A stretch of 10,492 nt of DNA from Cephalothrix simula (lineage: Eukaryota; Nemertea; Palaeonemertea; Archinemertea; Cephalotrichidae): positions 1 to 10,492 of the forward strand of contig JAXIUW010223396.1 in NCBI GenBank assembly GCA_035591015.1, given 5' to 3'. This document shows, one piece after another, positions 1-7,985 of the stretch. Every line of letters begins with the position of its first letter. The stretch's first letter is position 1. Below the pieces are notes generated by a model, which saw only the letters and a program-made list of their open reading frames with translations, was not told the origin of the DNA and searched no databases. The position numbers and the translations under genes were made by a program.

Positions 1-1
1 C

Positions 2-238
2 GTTAACAGGTCAGTGCGTATTCTTAGTGTCGATAGGCGAAAATCGAAGTCCAGGGGGCAAAACGAAGTCGGTGATACAGTCGTGTACATGCGGGACACT
101 GAACGCCGGGGAACACGACAAACTGTTCAATCGGCAGACGTTTCTAACCTTACACCGGAGTCCGGTGTGACCGAAGCAAATTTTCCCATGTTTAGGGACA
201 ATTTTTATGATCTAAATGTTCTTTTATTTTTTGTTTAA
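2..238 (+). other. Open frame from window edge, possible partial exon or old repeat
   Basis: A frame is open from base 2 to a TAA at 236-238 (78 residues, first ATG at 14). Roughly bases 1-175 are much more GC-rich than what follows and lack stops, with a charged R/K/E/D-rich translation (for example RRKSKSRGQNEVGD). After about 180 it turns AT-rich and hydrophobic (LLFFV). That shift suggests a real exon or repeat fragment ending near 170-180 and reading into non-coding DNA. I recognise no domain. A 17-base inverted repeat lies at 152-168. Confidence 0.25.
152..168. repeat. 17-base inverted repeat ACACCGGA-G-TCCGGTGT
   Basis: Eight-base arms pair perfectly around a single G. Thirteen bases of it (155-167) recur exactly at 4129-4141 in the SINE-like block, hinting that the two GC-rich segments share ancestry. 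Confidence 0.6.
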
Positions 239-1469
239 CTTTGTAGAAAATTTTGAAACATGACAAACTGGGCTGCAGGCGTCGAGAAAAGCAGTGAAAA
301 AGCCATAAAGTCATGTCCAAACATTATAATTGTAAGTACATGTATTTTGGATGGGTTCTTTTAACGAAATATAAATTTAAAACCAAATTACGATGACTAC
401 GATCGCGTGTTGCCGAAATTCGGACAAATTAAATTAGAATTAAGAACACTGGTGTATCAATAATATCACTAATTTCAATTTAATATTAGTTAAACTACAA
501 ATTATCCATATAATTTAAATTCACTTTTCGGAAAACGGAATTTTCTGATTCCGTATTCGAATTTGAAAATAACAATTTGTTCATTATCATTACGCAATTT
601 TCTCTTCTTAATTATTTTCAAAATAATGAAAGTCAAAAATTCAACAAAAACGTAATCTTATTTTTAAACCTTCTCTATCATTAGCTTTAATGAAAATAAA
701 ATTGACGCACTTGGTCAGTTTTGTTCTTTTACCGAACGTTTCAAATGACTTTTTAATCATTGGAATTTTCGCCTTTTGAATCGCGACTTTCACTGTCATT
801 TGCGACATTCAAAATCTAATTACCAGAGGCTAAATTGACTAGATGATTCCATCCTATTCATTTTCGTCTAATTCTGATAAAAAACTATCGTTTGATATGA
901 CATCATGGGGTATTTAATGACGTAAGAGTTCGGAAACCTCCCCCTGGCATGAAAACAGATACCCAAATTTCAATCGAATCCCCACCAAAGGCGCGAATAG
1001 GGACAAATTAGTTAATGAATTTTGAATAGGACTACAAACGGTTACTTGTCTTCCCTTAGGGAAAGGTTAAATGTTAGGCACCGCCGACAAACAGGTTCGA
1101 TAATCTAAGTTTATGTCATTAAGATTGTGAAGATTAGACGAGCGGATCAAGAAAGGGCCCATCTGTTTGGTTTAATTGCTATTTTTTGAGTAGAGTAAAT
1201 ACGCGATATTTAAAATATAATCTGAAATTGAAAAATTATGTTCGTGGAATGCGTGTAGCCTTCCTTATGTTTTCAAACTATATGCACTGGTTCGATTTTA
1301 TAAAAAATCCAATTTTATGATAAAAAAACAAGATGGCCGATATCGACCATTTCTGGCTACTTGAAGGATCCTATGCTCACGCTAATTCAGTATTTTTGTA
1401 ACATTAAAAGTAGTTTTGTAACATTTATTACTGATTTAAATCAACCACACCTTCGCCGAGATATCAGAA
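239..1469. other. AT-rich intergenic DNA
   Basis: No coding sequence, RNA gene or clear repeat is supported. The stretch from about 890 to 1170 is somewhat richer in GC than its flanks. It has a pair of bZIP-like sites (898-905, 918-925) and an E-box CATCTG at 1160-1165, whose reverse strand ACAGATGGG fits the neurogenin/NeuroD/Atonal-type E-box. It could be a distal enhancer, but only cross-species conservation would show it. Confidence 0.4.
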
Positions 1470-1616
1470 ATCAATTGATTCATGAAAATTAGGAATCACT
1501 TCATTCTAATCATGAAAATCAGACAAATCACTTGATTCGAATGATAAAAATCAGACAAATCACCTGATTCAAAGCATGAAAATCAGAGATATCACTTGAT
1601 TCGAATCGTGGAAATC
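1470..1616 (+). repeat. 32-bp tandem repeat, four to five copies
   Basis: Units starting at 1495, 1527, 1559 and 1591 keep an exact 32-base period. A shortened copy begins at 1470, 25 bases before the first full unit. Each unit reads roughly ATCACTTGATTCGAAT then ATGAAAATCAGACAA. Copies differ by a few substitutions. The array holds small palindromes such as AATCAATTGATT (1469-1480) and GATTCGAATC. It is a minisatellite; no coding frame runs through it. Confidence 0.85.
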
Positions 1617-3479
1617 TAAAATCGCGAACCAACAGTATGCTTACCCCTCAACATTTATCAGGGCTAAGACTTTGAACTAATTGCCTCAAATTGCTTTTCG
1701 AACCAAAAATTTATAGTTTGAGGTCCGGAATTTGGCGAATTTTGAAAATTAACTTTTGTTTAAAAAACAGAAAAATAGATTACTGCTAATACGCATGTGC
1801 ATATTGCGAAATCCACTAAAGAAAATACATGTATTTTAATCTAATCAAAAGAACTATCTTTTTGATTGTGCTTTTTATCAAACACGTCTGTGAAAACAAA
1901 TGCCTCTCCGGGCTGTGTATTTAGTATAATGTTGACGAAAGAAGCTCGGGCATTAATGTTTTGCCTCAGATAATATGACTATTTGATAAAGAAATAATTG
2001 CTTGAATGAATTTACAAAATAGCAAAAAATTGACGTCACGAAATAAAAATGCTGACCGAGCGGAAGAATTATCTTTGAAATAATATGTGATGCAATTAAT
2101 AGTGTAAAATATTCATCCCTTAACTAAGATTCTCTTCCGTACTTAAATATTCTGAAAATTCCATGTTATTAGGAAGTCAAATTTTACTAAACATACGTAA
2201 AGTAAGGTGTTATGAATACATAAAAATACGAATCAATGGTTTTTCGGGGCGCCAAACCTGAACTCGAACGGAAGGATGCAATCGCTATACCTGTTCACGA
2301 AGAAATTCCCCTATTTACTAAATTATTTTACAATTTTATTATATAAATGATGATTAAGATATATCTTTCACTGCGCGAAACTTCAGAGAAATTTCTATTT
2401 AGAAATAGTAATTTTAAACAAATTAAAGTTAAAACCACACGCACGCCCGTCGCGCGGCGCCCGCATCATTTCTTAGAACCTACGCTTTTGCGAGAATCTT
2501 TATGTTTTAAGGCGATAACTACGTTTTTATGTCTTCCGTCTATTTCCAATAATTTTGAATCAAGCAAAAGCATATGATAAAAGTATAGGAAAATCCGAGG
2601 GAAAATTGAGTAAAAATTCGTTTAATGATCGGTGATCTCATTTTTCATTTTATTATATTGTATATTTGTATTTGCAAAATATAATTATTTTACATTTTAC
2701 TTTAATCGTCACTCGTCAAACATAAAATTTAACAATTTAGAGTTACATTAGAGTAACTGCGTTCCATTATGTCATGTGTTCTACAAAAAATTGTTGAGAG
2801 CACTTCAGAAAACCACTTGAGTGATTTTCTGTGGTTGCGCAGGGAATAAAAAGCGCGCGCAAATTTGAAGTTAAAATAATGCACGATATTTAAAGAAAAT
2901 TTATATTTTAAAGCTGAAATTTCATAAATTTAACTTTGAAAATTATTTTAAAACCATTATTATATGAAAACAATGGGTAGGGATTATAATAAACATTATT
3001 TTGGACCAATCTATTGAGAATTTCACCTGTTTAACGGCAATATTCATTAATTTTTCTTTCATTTCTCGTCTTAAATTGCTCTTAAATCATCAAATTTTGT
3101 ACTCAATATTAATGTCTTGGCGTCTGTGGTGCTTGAATTAAGATTTAAGAGCCTTCGACCCTTTGTCTATTGATTTAGAAGTTAAAAAACCTCCCACTTA
3201 CCGATTTAAAGTCAAAATATGGAAAAAAAATCAGCGCAAAACCTTGTGACCTGTTTTTGCTTGTCACATGCACCTGATTCTACAGTGTGCGCTTTATTGA
3301 TTCAGAATATCTTAATTAATTTTTTTAATTTTATGTATTTACAACTTTTTTCAGAATGAGTTGAACACAGAGATATGCCTTTAGATTCAATGTAAATTCT
3401 GGGTCAACTTTTTGATCAAACTATATCGCTTATTAGTTATTTTATCGATAATAAATAATTTGAGACGATTTGTTTTTTT
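1617..3479. other. AT-rich intergenic DNA with small oddities
   Basis: I find no gene. A 31-base CpG-dense patch (2437-2467) and a 26-base near-palindrome (2806-2831) stand out. Open frames such as 2347-2577 have no recognisable domain, and the composition does not suggest coding. Confidence 0.4.
2806..2831. repeat. 26-base near-perfect palindrome
   Basis: CAGAAAACCACT and AGTGATTTTCTG form 12-base arms with one mismatch around a 2-base centre (TG). A competing stem AACCAC/GTGGTT (2811-2816, 2831-2836) overlaps it. Confidence 0.55.
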
Positions 3480-3740
3480 ATCATTTAAGTAGGCGACCTG
3501 CGGTAGACGAATTTTGGAACGTCTTGCACTGATCGCGCAAGATATCGCATCCATGCGCATGGATATGCATCGCGTGCTAAATTTAGCAACTGCACTTGTC
3601 TCGTAGTTTATTTTCGGCGCATCGCCTCTGAAAAGCGTGTCCATGTTGGTTCAAGGATATAGGCGGTCCTTTAATTTGGGTTCCATGGGGCGCTACCTGT
3701 GCCCAATTCATTATGCTTATAATGCATGGTAACCTAACAA
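3480..3740. other. GC-richer island with palindrome, nature unknown
   Basis: This block is clearly less AT-rich than its flanks and carries several CpGs. It contains a perfect 16-base palindrome ATCCATGCGCATGGAT at 3549-3564. Frames are open on both strands (for example + strand from about 3607 to a TAA at 3729-3731; minus strand 3583-3771), but neither translation resembles a family I know. A B-box-like GGTTCAA occurs near 3648. It is most likely an old repeat copy or a conserved non-coding element. Confidence 0.35.
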
Positions 3741-4010
3741 AATAAAGATTGTTTATTTTCCTGTTGTCCATGTAATTAAATTACAAATTGGATTGAATGA
3801 ATCTAAATAAATGATCAATTATGATGTATCATACATTTTTGGTGCGAAAAATCAAAATAAAGCGCGCGATATTATGTAAATGTTGTAGAATTTTTTTTAT
3901 TATGTCCAAAAAAACTAAATTGGCTAGTCAGAAAATAATTTCTCCGTAAAAATTTCTTGTCCCATCATAACTAAATTCAGTTACTCCGCTAGAGATTTTA
4001 TAAAGACTAA
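3741..4010. other. AT-rich spacer
   Basis: I see nothing supportable here beyond AT-rich sequence leading into the 20-bp tandem array. Confidence 0.4.
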
Positions 4011-4090
4011 TATGAGAATTAAAATTCCATAATGAGAATTAAAATTCCATAATAAGAATTAAAATTCCATAATGAGAATTAAAATTCCAT
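4011..4090. repeat. 20-bp tandem repeat, four copies
   Basis: Four head-to-tail copies of ATGAGAATTAAAATTCCATA (phase arbitrary) with only scattered differences (for example ATAAG in the third). Each unit contains the near-palindrome GAATTAAAATTC. The array directly adjoins the low-coordinate end of the SINE-like sequence that follows, the place expected for the 3' tail of a minus-strand retroposon. Confidence 0.9.
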
Positions 4091-4330
4091 AAAAGAACAA
4101 AAGTCCTTTTTGTTAAAAACTCAACTCCCCGGAGTCCGGTGAGGGCTTGGGGCAAGTCGACCCCCTGCGCATGCCCTGTCGGAAAAATCAGGCCACCGTC
4201 GAATGAAAAGCGCCAGAGTTTGATATTTTGATGAAAAGAAACCTCCAAAGAGACACCTAGCATGGTCCAACCCACGCCTCTGAGACTAGCTGGCGCTCAC
4301 CCGGGCTATCCTCCTGAGTTTTCCCTCTTT
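4091..4330 (-). mobile_element. Degenerate tRNA-derived SINE-like element (minus strand)
   Basis: This block is clearly richer in GC than its surroundings. On the minus strand it reads GCCCGGGTGAGCGCCAG, then GTCTCAGAGGCGTGGG, then TTGGACC (between 4306 and 4264). This resembles a tRNA-Leu-like D-arm, variable arm and T-arm with the anticodon arm missing; the normal B box would be GGTTCGANTCC. A weak A-box-like TAGCCCGGGTGAGC lies at 4295-4308 and a B-box-like GGGTTGGACC at 4264-4273. The body runs on to lower coordinates and meets the 20-bp tandem array, as a SINE tail would. The 5' boundary is uncertain and GC-rich sequence continues to about 4400. The minus-strand open frame at 4039-4275 is part of this repeat and not treated as a gene. 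Confidence 0.4.
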
Positions 4331-4508
4331 CCGGTGGGAACGATCTGAACCACCAGAGAAAAAAAAACCTGGCGTTCGGGTTGCACGAACACGATTTCCC
4401 GTACTAATTTATAATGAGCAAGTAAGCATAAATAACATGGCTCTTGATGCTTTGAATGTAATATACTTTCTTCATAGCTGATTAAAGAGATTTTATTTTA
4501 CAATGGTA

Positions 4509-4764
4509 GTGTTCCATTCCTACCTCCGAGGAGCCCCTCCTCTCGGATAACGGTAAGTGGAAGTGAATGGAACGCTAATCTCGTCTTAAAGTTGAAGCGA
4601 CCATTAGCCGCCATCTTGTTTTCCGATCCCTCAACCTTCCTGCTGATCTGGGTAAGAGGAAATCTGAGCCTGTGGGACATCTATGACGTATTTGCGGTGG
4701 TAGGCTGAGAAATGGAACGACATTCCTGGATCTTCGAGGTTCCTCGGGGCGACCAATGGAACGC
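4509..4764. mobile_element. Degenerate terminal-inverted-repeat DNA element
   Basis: The ends 4509-4535 and 4738-4764 are inverted repeats matching at about 20 of 27 positions, sharing GTTCCATT outermost and CCGAGGA inside. Two further copies of AATGGAACG lie at 4566-4574 and 4711-4719. The interior is GC-rich compared with the flanks and includes GCCGCCATCTTG (4607-4618). No transposase is visible, so it would be a MITE-like remnant. Overlapping minus-strand open frames within it are taken as chance. An alternative is a decayed promoter or CpG-containing exon. Confidence 0.4.
4607..4618 (-). promoter_or_regulatory. YY1-type site inside the repeat
   Basis: GCCGCCATCTTG is the complement of CAAGATGGCGGC, a full match to the YY1 core AAGATGGCGGC. 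A CRE-like half site TGACGTA lies about 65 bases downstream (4684-4690). YY1 sites are common just after TATA-less start sites and in mobile elements. Whether anything is transcribed here is unknown. Confidence 0.3.
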
Positions 4765-6769
4765 AAGGAATATATATTACAAAAAATAGTCATGCATTGC
4801 TGAAACTACTGTATTGGCAGGGGATGTATTTCATATCCCCCTGGTATTGGCAAGACGTGTAAGACTCGAAATATGTTTCTAAAGGATTCTGATCAACTAT
4901 CTCAGACAGTTTTAAATATCCTTTATTTACGGGTTAAAAATTTTGAACTTGAACACTGCCTCTTAAAAATCGAAGCACGCTATCTTTCACAAATAATAAT
5001 CGGATTCTAAAAAACTGCATGAAAGGTTATATTTTTTAAATGTACCCCCTGCCTGAAAAAGGTTCTTAAATCTTTTTAAATCCATCACCTTTTGAACCAA
5101 TTTTAACCCTAGCGTATTGTCGTTGTTATGAAAGAAACTCTACGCCTCTGCATAATTCTTTTTTCCCTTTTTATACACTGACTGCACAAATACTGCACCA
5201 TTTTACGGAAATGCACAGGAAATGTTGTAAAAAATTGATAAAACCTATTATCACTACTTAAAAACAAAATTGGAACAAAACAATTACCATACAAATACAC
5301 AGTAATGGTTAAATAACCGTTTTTTGATCACGAAAATGAATTTTACAATTTATGCGCATTTGTCAAATAAATGTTTAGCGCGGGTAATTCGTGCGCGAAA
5401 ATTGGTGACTCCCGTAATTAATTAGGGCACAAGCCATGGCTCATATAGCGTGTCGAAGTTATGTTAATAATATAGCGGCATTTTAAATATTATTCCCGCT
5501 GTTAACTTCGTTTGATCAACAATTTCAGTGCCTCAGATTAAAACAAATTGTTCATTTTAATGTGTATTGATGTCCCAAAACATGTTGATAATAATCTAAG
5601 AATTTATTGAGTACTCATTGTACTTAATTTTGAAAATAGCGATGGTTTTCAAAGTTGAAAATTTTAAGTTTTGTTAGTGAAAATTGTTCAATATCACCAT
5701 AAATGAAATTCAATATTTGCAAAAACTTTGATGCTAAAATAAACTATGACGAGTTGAATGTTGGGGAATCTCTTTAGCTCAGATTTATTTAGAACATCAC
5801 ATCAAAATATTTCTTTCCAAAATAAAACCCTTGTACCTCAATTTTCGAAATCCCTCATTACCGTCCAACGAAACCTTATTAATATCCATGATACAAATAT
5901 TTGTCGTATGAAATAGTAAGTGTATTTTTAATCGGAATGCCTTTAAACCAATTACTTTATTGCAGAGGAGGCTTCTTTGATAATTCTAATTTTTGATTAA
6001 AATCATTTAATGCAAGTTGTATCTAAAAATTTTAGAAATTGGTGGTTCAATTACCGAGGTTAAGAAGCTTATAAATCATTTATGATCGCTAAAAGCTGCC
6101 TTATATTGACATTTTCTTAAAGAGTCAACATCTTTTTTGTGGGCTCCAAACTTTGGCTTAACAAAGATTTAAGGTCATACAAAAATTTCGAGATGGTGGC
6201 TGTAAAATCCTCTTGTTATGGTAATTAATAATGTGTTGATAATATCGGGTTACAAAAACCTAGTTCCGGCCAAAATTCTATGGCACAAGCAAGAGAGATT
6301 TAAAAACCATTAAAAAATCATTTTACGCCGACATTTTATAAATGAATCCCATTTGAAATCGCGAAAATTGATAAAAATCCCGGGTAAAAATCATTGCAAA
6401 ATCATTATAAATTTTACTCTTTCCCTTTTTGATTCGCAAATTAAATTTAATGTCATACTTTTGATTTATTGACATATATTTATTTATAGAAACATGATGA
6501 AAAACAAATTGCGTTTTAAATTCTTTGACTTTTTTAATGTTTTAAATTTTTGATTCTATCGAACAAAATGTGCCTGAAAGTGCATTTAGATCATGCATCA
6601 TAATTATTGGATTCTTATAATGAAATCAAAGGTCGGTTGATTTGTTTTTCAAAATTTATTGTGTCACAATGTTAATGAACACCCAATGGGCAAGTTTAAC
6701 CATTTTGTGTAAATTCTTCCGCATCAAGGAATAATCCCTTTCAAGAGAATATACCTTTTGGGCTAAAAA
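4765..6769. other. AT-rich intergenic DNA upstream of neurogenin
   Basis: About 2 kb without a supportable gene. The imperfect stem-loop at 5454-5510 is the only structure that stands out. The minus-strand open frame at 5109-5300 has no recognisable domain. Regulatory elements may be present but cannot be told from background by eye. Confidence 0.4.
5454..5510. repeat. Imperfect two-part stem-loop
   Basis: CGAAGTTA (5454-5461) pairs with TAACTTCG (5503-5510). Inside it AGCGG (5474-5478) pairs with CCGCT (5496-5500), with unequal internal loops of 12 and 2 bases. It could be a decayed palindromic insertion. Confidence 0.35.
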
Positions 6770-6867
6770 CGACAGCAACCGCACATAAGATCACGAGGAA
6801 GCTGGAAATCATTGATAACATGACAATGTCCAAAGGGCATAAAGATCTCCAAGGTACCGCGGTTTTT

Positions 6868-6885
6868 GATTGGCGGTTTCCAATC
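6868..6885. promoter_or_regulatory. Inverted CCAAT-box pair (NF-Y-type)
   Basis: GATTGG, a 6-base spacer, then CCAATC form a perfect inverted repeat. Each half contains a CCAAT box in opposite orientation. NF-Y binds CCAAT in either orientation in proximal promoters. The pair lies about 135-150 bases upstream of the estimated start, slightly farther than usual. Confidence 0.5.
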
Positions 6886-6905
6886 CGTCGCGCACGCAAA
6901 CCCGC

Positions 6906-6911
6906 CGCGTG
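6906..6911 (-). promoter_or_regulatory. HES/Hairy class C site, upstream
   Basis: CGCGTG on the + strand is CACGCG on the minus strand, the core of the class C site bound by HES/Hairy/E(spl) bHLH-Orange repressors. It lies directly beside the SOX-POU composite, so a repressor here could interfere with activator binding. The 6-base word alone is weak; its location gives it weight. Confidence 0.4.
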
Positions 6912-6912
6912 A

Positions 6913-6927
6913 ATTTGCATGACAAAA
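6913..6927 (-). promoter_or_regulatory. SOX-POU composite site
   Basis: Read on the minus strand this is TTTTGTCATGCAAAT. It matches 14 of 15 positions of the SOX-POU composite consensus CWTTGTYATGCAAAT; only the first base differs. The octamer ATGCAAAT is perfect and the SOX half TTTGT abuts it with composite spacing. SOXB1 plus class III POU proteins are established co-activators of neural progenitor genes in animals. The match is seen; binding is inferred. Confidence 0.6.
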
Positions 6928-6985
6928 TTCACGCTCATTAGCTGTGATTTTCGGGCGTGTTTATAAGGAAAAGGGTCACAAGGCA

Positions 6986-6993
6986 TATAAATA
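6986..6993 (+). promoter_or_regulatory. TATA box of neurogenin
   Basis: TATAAATA is a full TATA-box match. It lies about 140 bases before the exon 1 donor and implies a start site near 7016-7020. A second, weaker TATA-like word (TTTATAAGG) lies at 6960-6968 and could set an alternative start about 25 bases upstream. Confidence 0.6.
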
Positions 6994-7015
6994 TCTTCGA
7001 AAGTGCCAAATGTCT

Positions 7016-7133
7016 TTAAAAAGCTGCACGCGACCTGACAAACTATCCACTCGGACTAAAATATAGATTCTTCAAAGTGAAAATTTGACATTTTGGATAT
7101 TAATTGCAAACTTCAAAAGACAGACATTTTTTG
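7016..7133 (+). other. neurog: Non-coding exon 1 (5' UTR) of neurogenin
   Basis: I infer a short untranslated first exon. Its 3' end is fixed by a consensus donor, TTG|GTGAGT, at 7133/7134. Its 5' end is an estimate, about 30 bases downstream of the TATA box at 6986-6993. The segment contains no ATG, so the first AUG of the spliced mRNA is the neurogenin start in exon 2. It carries a CACGCG site just after the presumed transcription start. Vertebrate neurogenin and NeuroD genes also have an intron just upstream of the coding exon, which supports this model. Only transcript data would fix the 5' end. Confidence 0.6.
7027..7034 (+). promoter_or_regulatory. HES/Hairy class C site at the start of transcription
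   Basis: CACGCGAC contains the CACGCG core and also agrees with the flank of the Hairy-binding site known from the Drosophila achaete promoter. It sits about 10 bases after the inferred transcription start. Proneural genes are classic targets of HES repression downstream of Notch. Motif seen; function inferred. Confidence 0.45.
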
Positions 7134-7977
7134 GTGAGTTTGATTATTCAATTATACTTATAATTATTATAATGTAATTAATGTATAATTACATGTCTTT
7201 TATGTTTTAAATATATATGCATGGTTTTATAGGTTTTTTCTTACAAGTTACATTAAAAAGATTTTGGGAGGTTTTTAGTTTGTTTTGAATTACTTTGAAC
7301 ATTTATCAAATGTAAAGATTCCGGGTTAAATGCCGGGGTTAAATGCTATGTCAAATATTGTATACATTACATTAATCAGCTACTGCATTAATGCAATGTT
7401 TTAAAAGACATTACATTTTTTATGATTTGTAAATACAAGTTTAAACAAAGTGTAAAATTGATAATAATGTATAAGTAACATGTATCTTAAAATGCAACTT
7501 TGTATTCAACTCATATAAGCCTTGTTATTTGCTCCCATATAATGCATACTTTTAATGATGATTCTATGATAAACAGTTTAAAATGATACTATTTTTTGTA
7601 TCGTAATGCAACTGTACAAAGCTTAAAAATAATGTTAATGATATCAATATTGTATTGCATCTTATGAAATTTAGATAACTGTTTTTCAGTTATTCACCCT
7701 GCAACTCCCCCATTTATCATTATTGATTACTCAAGTTATGCATGAAAATTTGGTGATAGAATCTTAAATGGAACATTGCATTTTCTTGATGCATGCCTTT
7801 GCAATAAAAATTTTTATTTACAACAATAACCATAACCTATTCAGAAAAAAGCCAAAGGCATAAAGTGCGCTTCCTAATTGTTGGAGCAGTCGCCTTTTGT
7901 TGATTTTAGAATCTTTAGGCCCTGATTTTAAGTTTTCAATAGGCAATAAATAATATGTTTTTCTTTGCTTCTTTCAG
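7134..7977 (+). other. 5' UTR intron of neurogenin (844 bases)
   Basis: The intron begins GTGAGTTT and ends with a pyrimidine-rich tract and TTTCAG at 7977, both good matches to the animal U2-type consensus. It is very AT-rich. Inside are an imperfect 13-bp tandem duplication (7321-7346) and a 12-bp palindrome TGCATTAATGCA (7384-7395). I see no coding sequence or RNA gene in it. Other GT donors are possible, but 7134 is the strongest near the TATA box. Confidence 0.65.
7321..7346 (+). repeat. 13-bp tandem duplication in the 5' UTR intron
   Basis: CCGGGTTAAATGC is followed at once by CGGGGTTAAATGC, with one difference. The unit is GC-rich for this intron. GTTAAAT lacks a clear known-factor match; simple slippage is the plain explanation. 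Confidence 0.7.
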
Positions 7978-7985
7978 AATATATT

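Larger units (their letters stand above)
6770..7035 (+). promoter_or_regulatory. Neurogenin proximal promoter with dense neural-type sites
   Basis: This stretch is visibly richer in G+C and CpG than the flanking DNA and holds a run of recognisable sites ordered toward the gene. They are a SOX-like ACAATG (6823-6828), inverted CCAAT boxes (6868-6885), a CACGCG site on the minus strand (6906-6911), a SOX-POU composite (6913-6927), a homeodomain-type core ATTA (6937-6940), a forkhead-like TGTTTAT (6958-6964), a TATA box (6986-6993) and a second CACGCG (7027-7032). The boundaries are by eye. Single short motifs occur by chance, but this concentration just upstream of a neurogenin TATA box is what a compact control region would look like. 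The small minus-strand open frame here is not considered a gene. Confidence 0.6.

Noticed and set aside
1470-1616. CRISPR-like array
   Set aside because: The 32-base period has no unique spacers between repeats, the copies are contiguous and diverged, and the DNA is animal.
4498-4793. Two overlapping minus-strand frames (60 and 72 residues)
   Set aside because: Both lie in the terminal-inverted-repeat element, overlap each other in different frames and show no domain.
6741-6986. Minus-strand 81-residue open frame across the promoter
   Set aside because: No known domain, and it overlaps a dense run of promoter motifs; the GC-richer composition explains the absence of stops.
7965-7985. Upstream in-frame ATG adding seven residues to neurogenin
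   Set aside because: It lies within the pyrimidine tract and 3' splice site ending at 7977, so it would be removed as intron. It could matter only in unspliced RNA.
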